Below are positions 1 to 5,037 of a stretch of DNA of 5,037 bases, one piece after another. Source of the stretch: Candidatus Chloroheliales bacterium (GTDB taxonomy: Bacteria > Chloroflexota > Chloroflexia > QHBQ01). The position numbers and the translations under genes are program-made. The notes under the pieces are model-generated. The model had not been told where the DNA came from, searched no databases, and saw only the letters and a program-made list of their open reading frames with translations. The stretch covers positions 1-5,037 of the forward strand of contig QHBQ01000481.1 in the NCBI GenBank assembly GCA_003243865.1. Reading direction: 5' to 3'. Positions within the stretch are counted from its first letter, which is position 1, and the number at the start of each line of letters is the position of its first letter.

Positions 1-657
1 CGCAGCATCCGCCACAAGGCGGTTGCTACCTTCATCGTGGAGAAGGGAACGCCGGGGTTTAGCGCGGGCAAGAGCGAACATAAGCTCGGCATCCACGGCA
101 GCAACACGGTAATGCTGTACTTCGAGAACTGCCACATCCCCAAAACACAGCTACTCGCCCCGCCCGGCGAGGGCTTCAAGCTGGCGATGAAGACGCTCGA
201 TGGTGGGCGCATTGGCGTCGCGGCGCAGGCGGTGGGCATCGCTCAGGCCGCGCTCGACTACGCCGTCAAATATGCGCAACAGCGTACTGCCTTCGGCAAG
301 CCGATTGCCGACCTGCAAGCGATCCAGTTCAAGATTGCCGAGATGGCCACCCGCACCACCGCTGCCCGCCTGCTCACCCTACAGGCTGCCGACTTCAAGC
401 AGCGCGAGTTGCCCTACACCGAGCAGGCAGCGATGGCGAAGCTGTTCGCCTCGGAGGCCGCTACCTTCGTCACTCATCAGGCGGTACAGATCCTGGGCGG
501 CTACGGCTACCTGCGCGAGTATCCGGTCGAGCGCCTCTACCGCGACGCCCGCATCACCGAGATCTACGAAGGCACCAGCGAGATCCAACATCTGGTCATT
601 GCCGGGCAGGAATTGAAGGCGCGGAAACCGGCGACTGAGTTAACAAATTCAAGCTAG
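1..657 (+). CDS. Acyl-CoA dehydrogenase, C-terminal part (5' end outside window)
   Basis: This is a flavoenzyme of the acyl-CoA dehydrogenase family, which introduces the alpha-beta double bond in acyl-CoA thioesters and passes electrons to electron-transferring flavoprotein in the cytoplasm. The frame is open from base 1, so the 218 residues seen are the C-terminal part of a protein that is usually about 380 residues; the GTG at 37 is internal. The fragment starts in the middle beta domain (G-I-H-G-S-N-T near residues 32-38), then has LDGGRIG around residues 66-72, the [10 protein letters not shown] helix start with Arg at residue 95, and QILGGYGY at 163-170, which helps bind FAD across the dimer. 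IYEGTSEIQ contains Glu190, at the position of the catalytic base of short- and medium-chain enzymes. The LDGGRIG and GFKLAM wording is most like short-chain (butyryl-CoA) dehydrogenases, but the substrate cannot be fixed from this. The gene ends TAG, 3 bases from a convergent gene, with no clear terminator hairpin. Confidence 0.95.
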   Translation, partial: RSIRHKAVATFIVEKGTPGFSAGKSEHKLGIHGSNTVMLYFENCHIPKTQLLAPPGEGFKLAMKTLDGGRIGVAAQAVGIAQAALDYAVKYAQQRTAFGKPIADLQAIQFKIAEMATRTTAARLLTLQAADFKQRELPYTEQAAMAKLFASEAATFVTHQAVQILGGYGYLREYPVERLYRDARITEIYEGTSEIQHLVIAGQELKARKPATELTNSS

Positions 658-660
658 TGT

Positions 661-1119
661 TTACGCTACCACCTTCGACTGGCGCGGAATCAGGTAGTAA
701 AGAGTGAACGGCAAGCTGATTGCCCCAGTGATGATATCGTTCCAGAAGGCATACGGTTCAGCGTTCTTGCCTGCCGGTATCGTACCGAGGATGGTGGGAT
801 TATTGCCAAAGACAAACGGCAGGACGAGCAGGGCGATGCTGAGGAGCAGCATACCGTAGAGCGAGACGTGGCCCAGGGTGAAGCTGCCCAGGCTAACCTT
901 CCAGCCGTACATACAGCCAATGGTGAAGAGTATCAGCAGCACGCCGTAGATAATGTCGGCGATACCCGCCGGCTCGCCTTTGTCCCAGATAGAGGGCAGG
1001 CCGGTACCTAGCGGCCAGGAGATGAACGGCCAGACGATCAGCCAGATGCCGCCAGCGAAGCCGCCGAGCGCGCCGATGATATACGAGGGGGTAGGTCCGC
1101 GTTTGGTTATTGCCGCCAC
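661..1119 (-). CDS. Small four-helix membrane protein, possibly SPW-repeat-like (GTG start)
   Basis: This is an integral membrane protein of unknown function. With the start chosen here, a GTG at 1119-1117, it has 152 residues. Hydrophobic segments lie at about residues 14-37, 52-73, 85-104 and 125-145, and a short basic tail (PRQSKVVA) follows. The frame could extend to a GTG at 1230 (189 residues), but the extra 37 residues are polar and carry no recognisable motif. In addition, the -10 box of a strong promoter ends exactly at that upstream GTG, so the mRNA would begin inside the extended frame. The inner GTG has AAAGGAG 8 bases before it. The segments WLIVWPF and ALLVLPFVFG, and the later FWNDIITGAI, recall the pattern of SPW-repeat membrane proteins (a W/P-rich helix followed by WN..I.G). 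That is recognition by eye and only tentative. The gene is convergent with the acyl-CoA dehydrogenase and seems to be monocistronic. Confidence 0.75.
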   Translation of the reverse strand: MAAITKRGPTPSYIIGALGGFAGGIWLIVWPFISWPLGTGLPSIWDKGEPAGIADIIYGVLLILFTIGCMYGWKVSLGSFTLGHVSLYGMLLLSIALLVLPFVFGNNPTILGTIPAGKNAEPYAFWNDIITGAISLPFTLYYLIPRQSKVVA

Positions 1120-1127
1120 TGTGCTAG

Positions 1128-1134
1128 CTCCTTT
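1128..1134 (-). promoter_or_regulatory. Ribosome binding site deciding the start at 1119
   Basis: On the minus strand the sequence reads AAAGGAG, followed by 8 bases and then GTG. It is the best Shine-Dalgarno match near this gene, and nothing similar precedes the upstream GTG at 1230. This supports the shorter reading of the membrane protein. Confidence 0.7.
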
Positions 1135-1230
1135 CGCGCCAAGCGCATGAACAATGAACTCGATTAAGTTGTACGTAAGCGCACCGCCTTGCGCTCTTTT
1201 CGGCTGTCTTTGGTTGTGTTGATGATTCAC

Positions 1231-1259
1231 ATTTTAGCACTGGTTATTAGCCATGTCAA
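1231..1259 (-). promoter_or_regulatory. Sigma70-type promoter for the membrane protein gene
   Basis: Read on the minus strand there is a perfect TTGACA (1259-1254), a 17-base spacer, and TAAAAT (1236-1231), one mismatch from TATAAT. The spacer ends in TGC, so the -10 is of the extended TGn type. Transcription would start near 1224. This is the best promoter-like sequence I found in the window. It lies directly against the upstream GTG at 1230, which argues against that codon as the translation start. Confidence 0.8.
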
Positions 1260-1307
1260 ATGTACGTCCAGGGAGACGAAAAAGATGCAGTGATGGAGGC
1301 ACGATTA

Positions 1308-1336
1308 TTGTAATTAGGGCATAAATATGGTAAAAT
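1308..1336 (+). promoter_or_regulatory. Sigma70-type promoter for the five-gene operon
   Basis: The sequence shows TTGTAA (1308-1313), which matches TTGACA at 4 of 6 positions. A 17-base AT-rich spacer ending in TGG follows, and then TAAAAT (1331-1336), giving an extended TGn -10. Transcription would start near 1343, about 110 bases before the TTG start at 1454. It is the only convincing plus-strand promoter I see before the phosphoesterase gene, and I found none inside the downstream operon. Confidence 0.6.
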
Positions 1337-1359
1337 TAGATACAACCGATATTGCGTGC

Positions 1360-1380
1360 TGGCCCGCACGGCGCGGGCCA
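1360..1380 (+). other. GC-rich hairpin in the operon leader, possible attenuator
   Basis: TGGCCCGC at 1360-1367 pairs perfectly with GCGGGCCA at 1373-1380 around a 5-base loop (ACGGC). On the plus strand it is followed by TATGTATTTT, which is rich in T but not a clean T-run, so it is at best a weak intrinsic terminator. It lies about 17 bases after the predicted transcription start, where it could act as a leader stabiliser, an attenuator, or a block to read-through from the left. The stem itself is seen directly; the role is inference. Confidence 0.5.
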
Positions 1381-1441
1381 TATGTATTTTCAACAGGGCT
1401 TGGGCATAACTTGTTGTTACGGATGATATATCAATCCTTCT

Positions 1442-1448
1442 GGTGGAG
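1442..1448 (+). promoter_or_regulatory. Ribosome binding site for the TTG start at 1454
   Basis: GGTGGAG lies 5 bases before TTG at 1454. The same frame has a TGA at 1424-1426 and no ATG or GTG between that stop and 1454. The TTG is therefore the only start that keeps the N-terminal strand leading into the D-I-H metal motif. Confidence 0.65.
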
Positions 1449-1453
1449 CTTGC

Positions 1454-2233
1454 TTGGCTAACAACATCCTGATCATATCGGACATCCACGCCAACCTGGC
1501 CGCCTTGCAGGCGGCAGTCGCCGACTTTACCACCCAGGCTGGCAAACCTGCCGCCGTCTGGTGCATGGGCGACATCGTAGATTATGGCGCGGAACCGAAC
1601 GAAGTAATCGCCATGCTACAAGAGTACCCCACTATCTGCGTGGCGGGCAATCACGAACTGGCGGTGTTGGGGCAGGAGGAAGTGGCGATGTTCAACCCCG
1701 ACGCCCGCAAATGCGTGGCCTGGACGCAGCAGCACCTCAATGCCGATAGCTTCACCTACCTGCGCGGCCTCCCACGCCACATCACCGTCGCCACCGACAA
1801 CGCCGACTTCACCCTGGCGCACGGCAGTCCCCGCGACCCTGTTTGGGAGTATCTGCTGGCGAGTGAAGAGGCGGCGGACAACTTCATCGTGATGGAAACC
1901 ACGCACGGGCTAATCGGCCACAGCCACCTTCCCCTCTTTTTCAAGATGATCCAGCTTGATAAGAAGACTGCGGGCGTGGGTCGCGCGCTCGGCGAACACG
2001 ACGATGTGCTGAAGGTGGGCAACTACCAGACCGACGAGCGGCTGCTGGTCAACCCCGGCGGCCTCGGCCAGCCGCGCAACGGCGACCCGCGTGCTTCGTA
2101 TATAATCTATGATACGGAGGCCGCGACAATGCGCTACCGCCGCGTGGCCTACGATATCAAGGCGACGCAGGCGAAGATCAGGGCAGCTTCGCTGCCGGAG
2201 CGGTTTGCCAGGCGGCTGGAACGCGGAACGTAA
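1454..2233 (+). CDS. Calcineurin-like metallophosphoesterase (Metallophos_2 type)
   Basis: This is a 259-residue soluble enzyme of the calcineurin-like phosphoesterase fold, which uses two metal ions to hydrolyse phosphomonoesters or phosphodiesters. All family motifs are present in order: D-I-H (Asp10, His12), GDIVDYG (Gly39-Asp40), GNHE (65-68, with Asn66 and His67), HGSPRDP (His123) and GHSH (155-158). NPGGLGQPRNGDPRASY at 200-216 is the usual C-terminal signature of the bacterial YfcE/MJ0936-like branch, with GGLG where GSVG is common. No signal peptide or membrane segment is visible, so it should act in the cytoplasm. It begins with TTG and ends in TAA, 7 bases before the next ATG, which suggests co-transcription with the cation-transport genes downstream. 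The natural substrate cannot be told from the motifs; cyclic or linear nucleotides, nucleotide polyphosphates and protein phosphates are all handled by relatives. Confidence 0.93.
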   Translation: MANNILIISDIHANLAALQAAVADFTTQAGKPAAVWCMGDIVDYGAEPNEVIAMLQEYPTICVAGNHELAVLGQEEVAMFNPDARKCVAWTQQHLNADSFTYLRGLPRHITVATDNADFTLAHGSPRDPVWEYLLASEEAADNFIVMETTHGLIGHSHLPLFFKMIQLDKKTAGVGRALGEHDDVLKVGNYQTDERLLVNPGGLGQPRNGDPRASYIIYDTEAATMRYRRVAYDIKATQAKIRAASLPERFARRLERGT

Positions 2234-2240
2234 AGGAATA

Positions 2241-3647
2241 ATGGACAGTTCAAGTACAATCTCATCACCCCTGGCGCGGCTGCATAGTCTTGCCGCCGAG
2301 CTAGCGATACCAATTGACCCCTGGCTGGGCCTGATAATCGTGTTGATTTCCATAGTTGGCGTGGCATTCTTTTCTAGCTCCGAGGCGGCGTTGATTTCGG
2401 TAAGCTCGGTGCGTATCCGTTACCTTGCCGAGCAAGGCAATCGCGCCGCGCAAACAGTCGAAAAACTGACCAGGCAACATAGCAAGCTGTTCGCTACCAT
2501 CCTGCTGACCGAGAACGCGCTGATCATCTTTGCCTCCTCGATCGCAACGGTAATTGCGGTTAGCTGGCTGGGCAGTGCGAACACTGCAACTGCAACGCTG
2601 CTGGCCACGCTCTTCGATGTCACCTTCGTGGTGATATTTGGCGAGATCACCCCCAAAACGCTGGCCGCACAGCACGCCGAGCGCTGGGCGCTGGTGGTAG
2701 CCCGCCCGATCAGCCTTTGGCTGAGGGTAATCACGCCGGTGATTTGGGCCTTTACTCGTGTTACCGATGGCATGATTCGGCTGTTTGGCGGCGATAGCCA
2801 CAACCAGTCGCCCTTCGTCACCGAAGAAGAGATTCGGATGCTGATCAACATCAGTTCCAGTGAGGGGCGAATGAAGCAGGCCGAGGGCCACCTGCTGCAG
2901 AACGTGTTCAAGTTCGGCGACCGCCAGGCCCGCGAGGTGATGACCCCGCGTACCAGCATTGACAGCGTGGAGGCGGATGCGACGGTGCGCGAATTCCTGA
3001 CTGAGTTTGCCGAACATGGTCACTCCCGCTGGCCGGTGGTGCGCGAAGACCTCGATGATGTTGTTGGCATCCTCTACGTCAAGGATGTGCTACTGGCCCT
3101 GGCAAACCCCGGCAAGCCGATCCTGGGATTGAACATCAAGCCTTCGGCACCGGACAGCGGTGACATTGAGCAGCAGCGTCAGGCCATCCTTGACGCCCAG
3201 GTAGTCAGCCTGATGCGCAATGCCCACTTCACCCCAGAGACCAAGCCAGTACGCGACCTGCTTGCTGAGATGCGCGATCGTAAGGTGCAGGTAGCAATCC
3301 TGGTGGATGAATTTGGTGGCACCGCCGGGATGGTGACAATCGAAGATATGCTGGAGGAGATCGTCGGCGAATTGCAGGATGAGCTTGACGAGGAGGGCAG
3401 CCGCTACGTTGCAGTTAACGAGACCACTATGCTCGCCGATGGGCAGATGCGGGTGGAGGAGGTCAACCACGCCTTCAACACCACCATCCCCGAAGGTGAC
3501 GACTACGAAACGTTGGCAGGATTCGTGCTGCAAAAGCTGGCGCACCTGCCACGCAAAGGCGAGTACACCGACTATGGCAACCTTCGCATCGAGGTAGACG
3601 ATGTGGAAGGCACGAAGATTAAGAAACTCAAACTTACCAAGCTCTAG
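2241..3647 (+). CDS. CorC/HlyC-family CNNM-CBS membrane protein, probable divalent cation transporter
   Basis: This 468-residue protein has the full CNNM/CorC layout. An N-terminal DUF21 membrane domain spans about residues 28-180, with hydrophobic segments near 28-52, 84-110, 116-136 and 150-172, the motif SSSEAAL (45-51) and GEITPK (134-139). A TEEEI acidic helix follows at 194-198, then a CBS pair (EVMTPRTSI at 232-240 and VGILYVKD at 275-282; DEFGGTAGMVTIEDMLEEI at 356-374), and last a CorC/HlyC transporter-associated domain (about 388-468). Relatives move or control Mg2+ (and sometimes Co2+) and are regulated by nucleotide binding to the CBS pair; the old 'hemolysin' label is historical. 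The linker between the two CBS halves, about residues 290-335, looks longer than usual. The frame could extend back to 2109 inside the phosphoesterase gene, but the added Arg-rich stretch is a shadow of that gene. The ATG at 2241 follows TAAAGGAATA, a Shine-Dalgarno with only 3 bases of spacing, so translation may depend on coupling with the gene before it. Confidence 0.95.
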   Translation: MDSSSTISSPLARLHSLAAELAIPIDPWLGLIIVLISIVGVAFFSSSEAALISVSSVRIRYLAEQGNRAAQTVEKLTRQHSKLFATILLTENALIIFASSIATVIAVSWLGSANTATATLLATLFDVTFVVIFGEITPKTLAAQHAERWALVVARPISLWLRVITPVIWAFTRVTDGMIRLFGGDSHNQSPFVTEEEIRMLINISSSEGRMKQAEGHLLQNVFKFGDRQAREVMTPRTSIDSVEADATVREFLTEFAEHGHSRWPVVREDLDDVVGILYVKDVLLALANPGKPILGLNIKPSAPDSGDIEQQRQAILDAQVVSLMRNAHFTPETKPVRDLLAEMRDRKVQVAILVDEFGGTAGMVTIEDMLEEIVGELQDELDEEGSRYVAVNETTMLADGQMRVEEVNHAFNTTIPEGDDYETLAGFVLQKLAHLPRKGEYTDYGNLRIEVDDVEGTKIKKLKLTKL

Positions 3648-3653
3648 GAGGGG
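3646..3653 (+). promoter_or_regulatory. Ribosome binding site overlapping the upstream stop codon
   Basis: AGGAGGGG begins within the TAG stop of the CNNM-CBS gene and stands 6 bases before ATG at 3660. The arrangement is typical of tightly coupled operon genes and confirms the ATG at 3660. Confidence 0.75.
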
Positions 3654-3659
3654 CAAACA

Positions 3660-4157
3660 ATGATTGACCCAAGAGGCGAACCATGGGGGATTGCCCATGT
3701 GCTGATTGCAGTGAAGGACGGAGAAAGTGACGTTGACGCGCTGAAGTTGAGCTTCGGCGTGGCGCGCAAGTGTCGTGGGCGAGCAACTGTCCTTTATGTA
3801 ATCGAGGTGCCGCAGGCGCTGGCCCTCGATGCTGAGATGCCAGACGCAGTGGCGAAGGGCGAACTCGCTTTGCAGTTCGCCGAGCAGTTGGCCGTAGATT
3901 ACGACCTGGAGATTGACGCGGAGATAATCCAGGCGCGGCAAATCGGCCCGGCCATCGTTGACGAAGTTGCGGTACGCCACGCTGACCTGGTAGTGATGAC
4001 CGCGCACCTGCATCGCAGGCCCGGCGAGTTCGATATGGGCAAGACGGTACCCTACGTGCTGATCAACGCGCCGTGTCGCGTTTGGGTTTGCCGCGCCCCC
4101 ATCTCCGCCGAGCAGCGCAATCCCTATCACTCTAGCGCGATGACCACGGTGAAGTAA
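3660..4157 (+). CDS. UspA-fold protein with a degenerate ATP-binding loop
   Basis: This 165-residue protein has the universal stress protein fold. It shows a first strand (HVLIAVKDG, 13-21), a helix, a second strand (ATVLYVIEV, 42-50), a long helix (65-80), a third strand (EIDAEIIQA, 84-92), the helix IGPAIVDEVAVRHADLVVMT (95-114), and a last strand APCRVWVCRA (137-146). ATP-binding relatives carry G-x2-G-x9-G-(S/T) after the fourth strand. Here the corresponding positions read Thr114, Leu117, Gly127 and Lys128, so two glycines and the small polar residue are lost, and nucleotide binding is doubtful. The ending MGKTVPYVLINAPCRVW recalls the Usp-like C-terminal domain of some amino acid permeases. 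A role as a regulatory partner of a transporter is therefore plausible but inferred. It sits 12 bases after the CNNM-CBS gene and 33 bases before trkA, which supports a link with ion transport. No signal peptide or membrane segment is visible. Confidence 0.85.
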   Translation: MIDPRGEPWGIAHVLIAVKDGESDVDALKLSFGVARKCRGRATVLYVIEVPQALALDAEMPDAVAKGELALQFAEQLAVDYDLEIDAEIIQARQIGPAIVDEVAVRHADLVVMTAHLHRRPGEFDMGKTVPYVLINAPCRVWVCRAPISAEQRNPYHSSAMTTVK

Positions 4158-4190
4158 TCGCCCCCAGATAAAGAGGAGAGAGAATAATTT

Positions 4191-4784
4191 ATGCGAGCAG
4201 TAATCATGGGCTGTGGGCGGGTTGGCTCACGCCTTGCCAAGCTACTGACCAAACAGGGGATGGAAGTTTCGGTGATTGACGAGAATACCGATGCGTTTCG
4301 CCGCCTCGATCCCGCGATTGACGTGCTGACCGTAACCGGCACGGCGATTGATGAGGATGTGCAGCGGGCGGCAGGCATCGAGGGCGCCGTTGTGTTCGCC
4401 GCTGTCACCAACCGCGACAACTCTAATCTGATGGCGGCGCAGATCGCCAGGGATATCTTCAAGGTGCCGTCGGTGCTGGTGCGCATCTACGACCCGGTGC
4501 GTGGTGACATCTACCGCGAACTGGGCCTCGACACCATCAGCCCGACCACCATCATTGCGGACCTGTTCTACGACCGTATCATCAAGAAGCTCGCCGATAA
4601 GCAGCCCGCGCCAGCGGCAGCCCCTGCCCAAGCCGCACCCCAAGCAGCGCCGCCCGCCACGCAAGCCGCGCAATCAGCAACGCCGCCAGCCCCGCCGCCA
4701 ACGTCACAATCAGCAACGCAACCGGCCCCAGCGTCAGCGACGCAGCCGAACCTGGTTGATGCCACGAAGGGAGGGGATCGCTAA
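4191..4784 (+). CDS. trkA: TrkA-like NAD-binding regulator with Pro/Ala/Gln-rich tail and no RCK_C domain
   Basis: This cytoplasmic protein of 197 residues belongs to the TrkA/KTN (RCK_N) family, which gates Trk/Ktr potassium channels by binding NAD(H) or other nucleotides. The Rossmann domain occupies about residues 1-137: GCGRVGSRLA with Gly7, Gly9 and Gly12, an acidic Asp30 at the end of strand two (VSVIDEN) for the adenine ribose, VTGTAIDED (48-56), FAAVTNRDNSN (69-79) and VRIYDP (97-102). From Gln138 to about Asn187 the chain becomes a low-complexity run of Pro, Ala, Gln, Ser and Thr with no RCK_C domain, which is usually about 70 residues in TrkA proteins of about 220. The other frames of this stretch show no RCK_C-like residues, so a simple frameshift is unlikely. 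The ATG follows AAGAGGAGAG with a longish spacer of about 12 bases. The stop overlaps the start of the next trkA gene by one base. Confidence 0.9.
   Translation: MRAVIMGCGRVGSRLAKLLTKQGMEVSVIDENTDAFRRLDPAIDVLTVTGTAIDEDVQRAAGIEGAVVFAAVTNRDNSNLMAAQIARDIFKVPSVLVRIYDPVRGDIYRELGLDTISPTTIIADLFYDRIIKKLADKQPAPAAAPAQAAPQAAPPATQAAQSATPPAPPPTSQSATQPAPASATQPNLVDATKGGDR
4671..4742 (+). repeat. Imperfect tandem 36-base repeat in the trkA tail
   Basis: The 13-base sequence CAATCAGCAACGC occurs at 4671-4683 and again at 4707-4719, exactly 36 bases (12 codons) apart and in frame. At protein level the units read QSATPPAPPPTS and QSATQPAPASAT. This suggests the tail grew by in-frame duplication of a Pro/Ala-rich linker unit. 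Confidence 0.6.
4768..4776 (+). promoter_or_regulatory. Ribosome binding site for the second trkA gene
   Basis: AGGGAGGGG lies inside the last codons of the first trkA gene, 7 bases before the ATG at 4784. It fixes the start of the second gene and indicates that it can be translated strongly in its own right, although it also overlaps its neighbour by one base. Confidence 0.7.
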
Positions 4785-5037
4785 TGTACGTTGTGGTGGT
4801 AGGCGGTGGCAAGGTAGGTTACTACCTGACTAAGACACTGGTGAATGAAGGCCATGAAGTGTTGCTGATCGAGAAGAATAAGAAGAAGGTGGATACCTAC
4901 CTTGACCGTTTCGGCTCAGTAGTGATGCTCGGCGACGGCTGCGAGGCCAGCACGCTCGAAGCGGCGGGTGTAGGCCGCGCTGATGTTGTTATCGCTGTGA
5001 CCGGCGATGATGAGGACAATATGGTGGTCTGCCAGGT
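4784..5037 (+). CDS. trkA: Second TrkA-like NAD-binding protein (3' end outside window)
   Basis: The first 84 residues of another TrkA/KTN domain protein are visible; the frame is open to the right edge. It begins MYVVVVGGGKVGYYL with the dinucleotide-binding glycines Gly7, Gly9 and Gly12, and Glu30 ends strand two (VLLIEKN), as expected for NAD binding. VVMLGDG (46-52), LEAAGVGRADVVIAVTGDDEDN (58-79) and VVCQ follow the standard family course. It starts within a TAATG overlap with the first trkA gene. Adjacent unequal trkA genes are known in other bacteria, for example ceoB and ceoC of mycobacteria, and such pairs may form mixed rings on one channel. Whether this copy has the RCK_C domain missing from its neighbour lies outside the window. 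Confidence 0.93.
   Translation, partial: MYVVVVGGGKVGYYLTKTLVNEGHEVLLIEKNKKKVDTYLDRFGSVVMLGDGCEASTLEAAGVGRADVVIAVTGDDEDNMVVCQ

Larger units (their letters stand above)
1120..1453. other. Gene-free regulatory region between divergent genes
   Basis: This stretch of 334 bases lies between the preferred start of the minus-strand membrane protein gene and the TTG start of the phosphoesterase gene. It holds two divergent promoters whose -35 boxes are separated by 48 bases. It also holds a minus-strand leader of about 105 bases (1120 to about 1224), a plus-strand leader of about 110 bases (about 1343 to 1453) with a GC hairpin at 1360-1380, and an AT-rich core around 1301-1345. The minus-strand leader can form a short stem, AGCGC with GCGCT around an 8-base loop, but this is weak. 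I see no tRNA, small-RNA signature or riboswitch consensus that I can name. The open frame that runs antisense from 1489 to 1256 crosses both the promoter and the gene start and looks non-coding. Confidence 0.6.

Noticed and set aside
655..663. Terminator between the two convergent genes
   Set aside because: The stops are 3 bases apart and I see no hairpin with a T-run at the junction.
1400..1429. Possible second plus-strand promoter (TTGGGC with TGATAT at 18 bases)
   Set aside because: Both boxes match poorly and the upstream extended -10 promoter is much better.
1256..1489. A 77-residue minus-strand frame in the intergenic region
   Set aside because: It starts inside the phosphoesterase gene, crosses both the hairpin and the plus-strand promoter, and has no family features.
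2109..2240. Upstream extension of the CNNM-CBS gene by 44 residues
   Set aside because: It overlaps the conserved end of the phosphoesterase gene in another frame and encodes an Arg-rich low-complexity stretch; the ATG at 2241 gives the normal N-terminus.
2301..3023. A 240-residue minus-strand frame under the CNNM-CBS gene
   Set aside because: No motif or credible start signal, and fully covered by a gene with clear domains on the other strand.
3090..4130. A 346-residue open frame on the minus strand under the CNNM-CBS and Usp genes
   Set aside because: It lies antisense to two well-supported genes and across their junction, has no recognisable domain, and is rich in His, Leu and Cys as expected of a GC-driven shadow frame.
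4501..4833. Alternate frame through the trkA tail as a frameshifted RCK_C domain
   Set aside because: The frame reads Arg/Pro/Gln-rich low complexity, not an RCK_C pattern, so it does not support a frameshift.

Overview
This window is a moderately GC-rich bacterial chromosome segment with tightly packed genes, GTG and TTG starts alongside ATG, and Shine-Dalgarno sites before most genes. No RNA gene, insertion sequence, CRISPR array, phage gene or integration scar is visible. The source is not certain. The mix of genes (short-chain-type acyl-CoA dehydrogenase, metallophosphoesterase, CNNM/CBS protein, UspA-like protein, two adjacent TrkA proteins) would fit a Chloroflexota genome or another GC-rich, Gram-positive-like lineage, but that is an inference from general impression, not a match.

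Left part (1-1259). The C-terminal 218 residues of an acyl-CoA dehydrogenase run in from the left edge. It ends 3 bases before the stop of a convergent gene on the minus strand, which encodes a small four-helix membrane protein. The longest frame of that gene begins at 1230, but a strong promoter (1231-1259) would place the transcription start inside that frame. A good AAAGGAG site before a GTG at 1119 points to a shorter, 152-residue product with a leader of about 105 bases.

Middle (1120-1453). This gene-free stretch, with an AT-rich core, carries two divergent promoters of very similar design (17-base spacers, extended TGn-TAAAAT -10 boxes). On the plus-strand side it also holds a leader of about 110 bases with a perfect 8-bp GC hairpin and a 14-codon mini-frame that is probably not a gene.

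Right part (1454-5037). Five genes read rightward with gaps of 7, 12, 33 and -1 bases and no terminator between them, so they are probably one operon: a calcineurin-like metallophosphoesterase (TTG start), a CorC/HlyC-type CNNM-CBS membrane protein, a UspA-fold protein whose ATP loop has lost key glycines, a TrkA NAD-binding protein with a Pro/Ala/Gln-rich tail where an RCK_C domain is usual, and a second TrkA protein cut by the right edge. The likely shared theme is divalent-cation and potassium homeostasis with nucleotide-sensing subunits. The role of the phosphoesterase is open. The most notable points are the operon make-up, the unusual TrkA tail, the degenerate Usp loop and the paired promoter/leader arrangement. 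None of them proves a new system.
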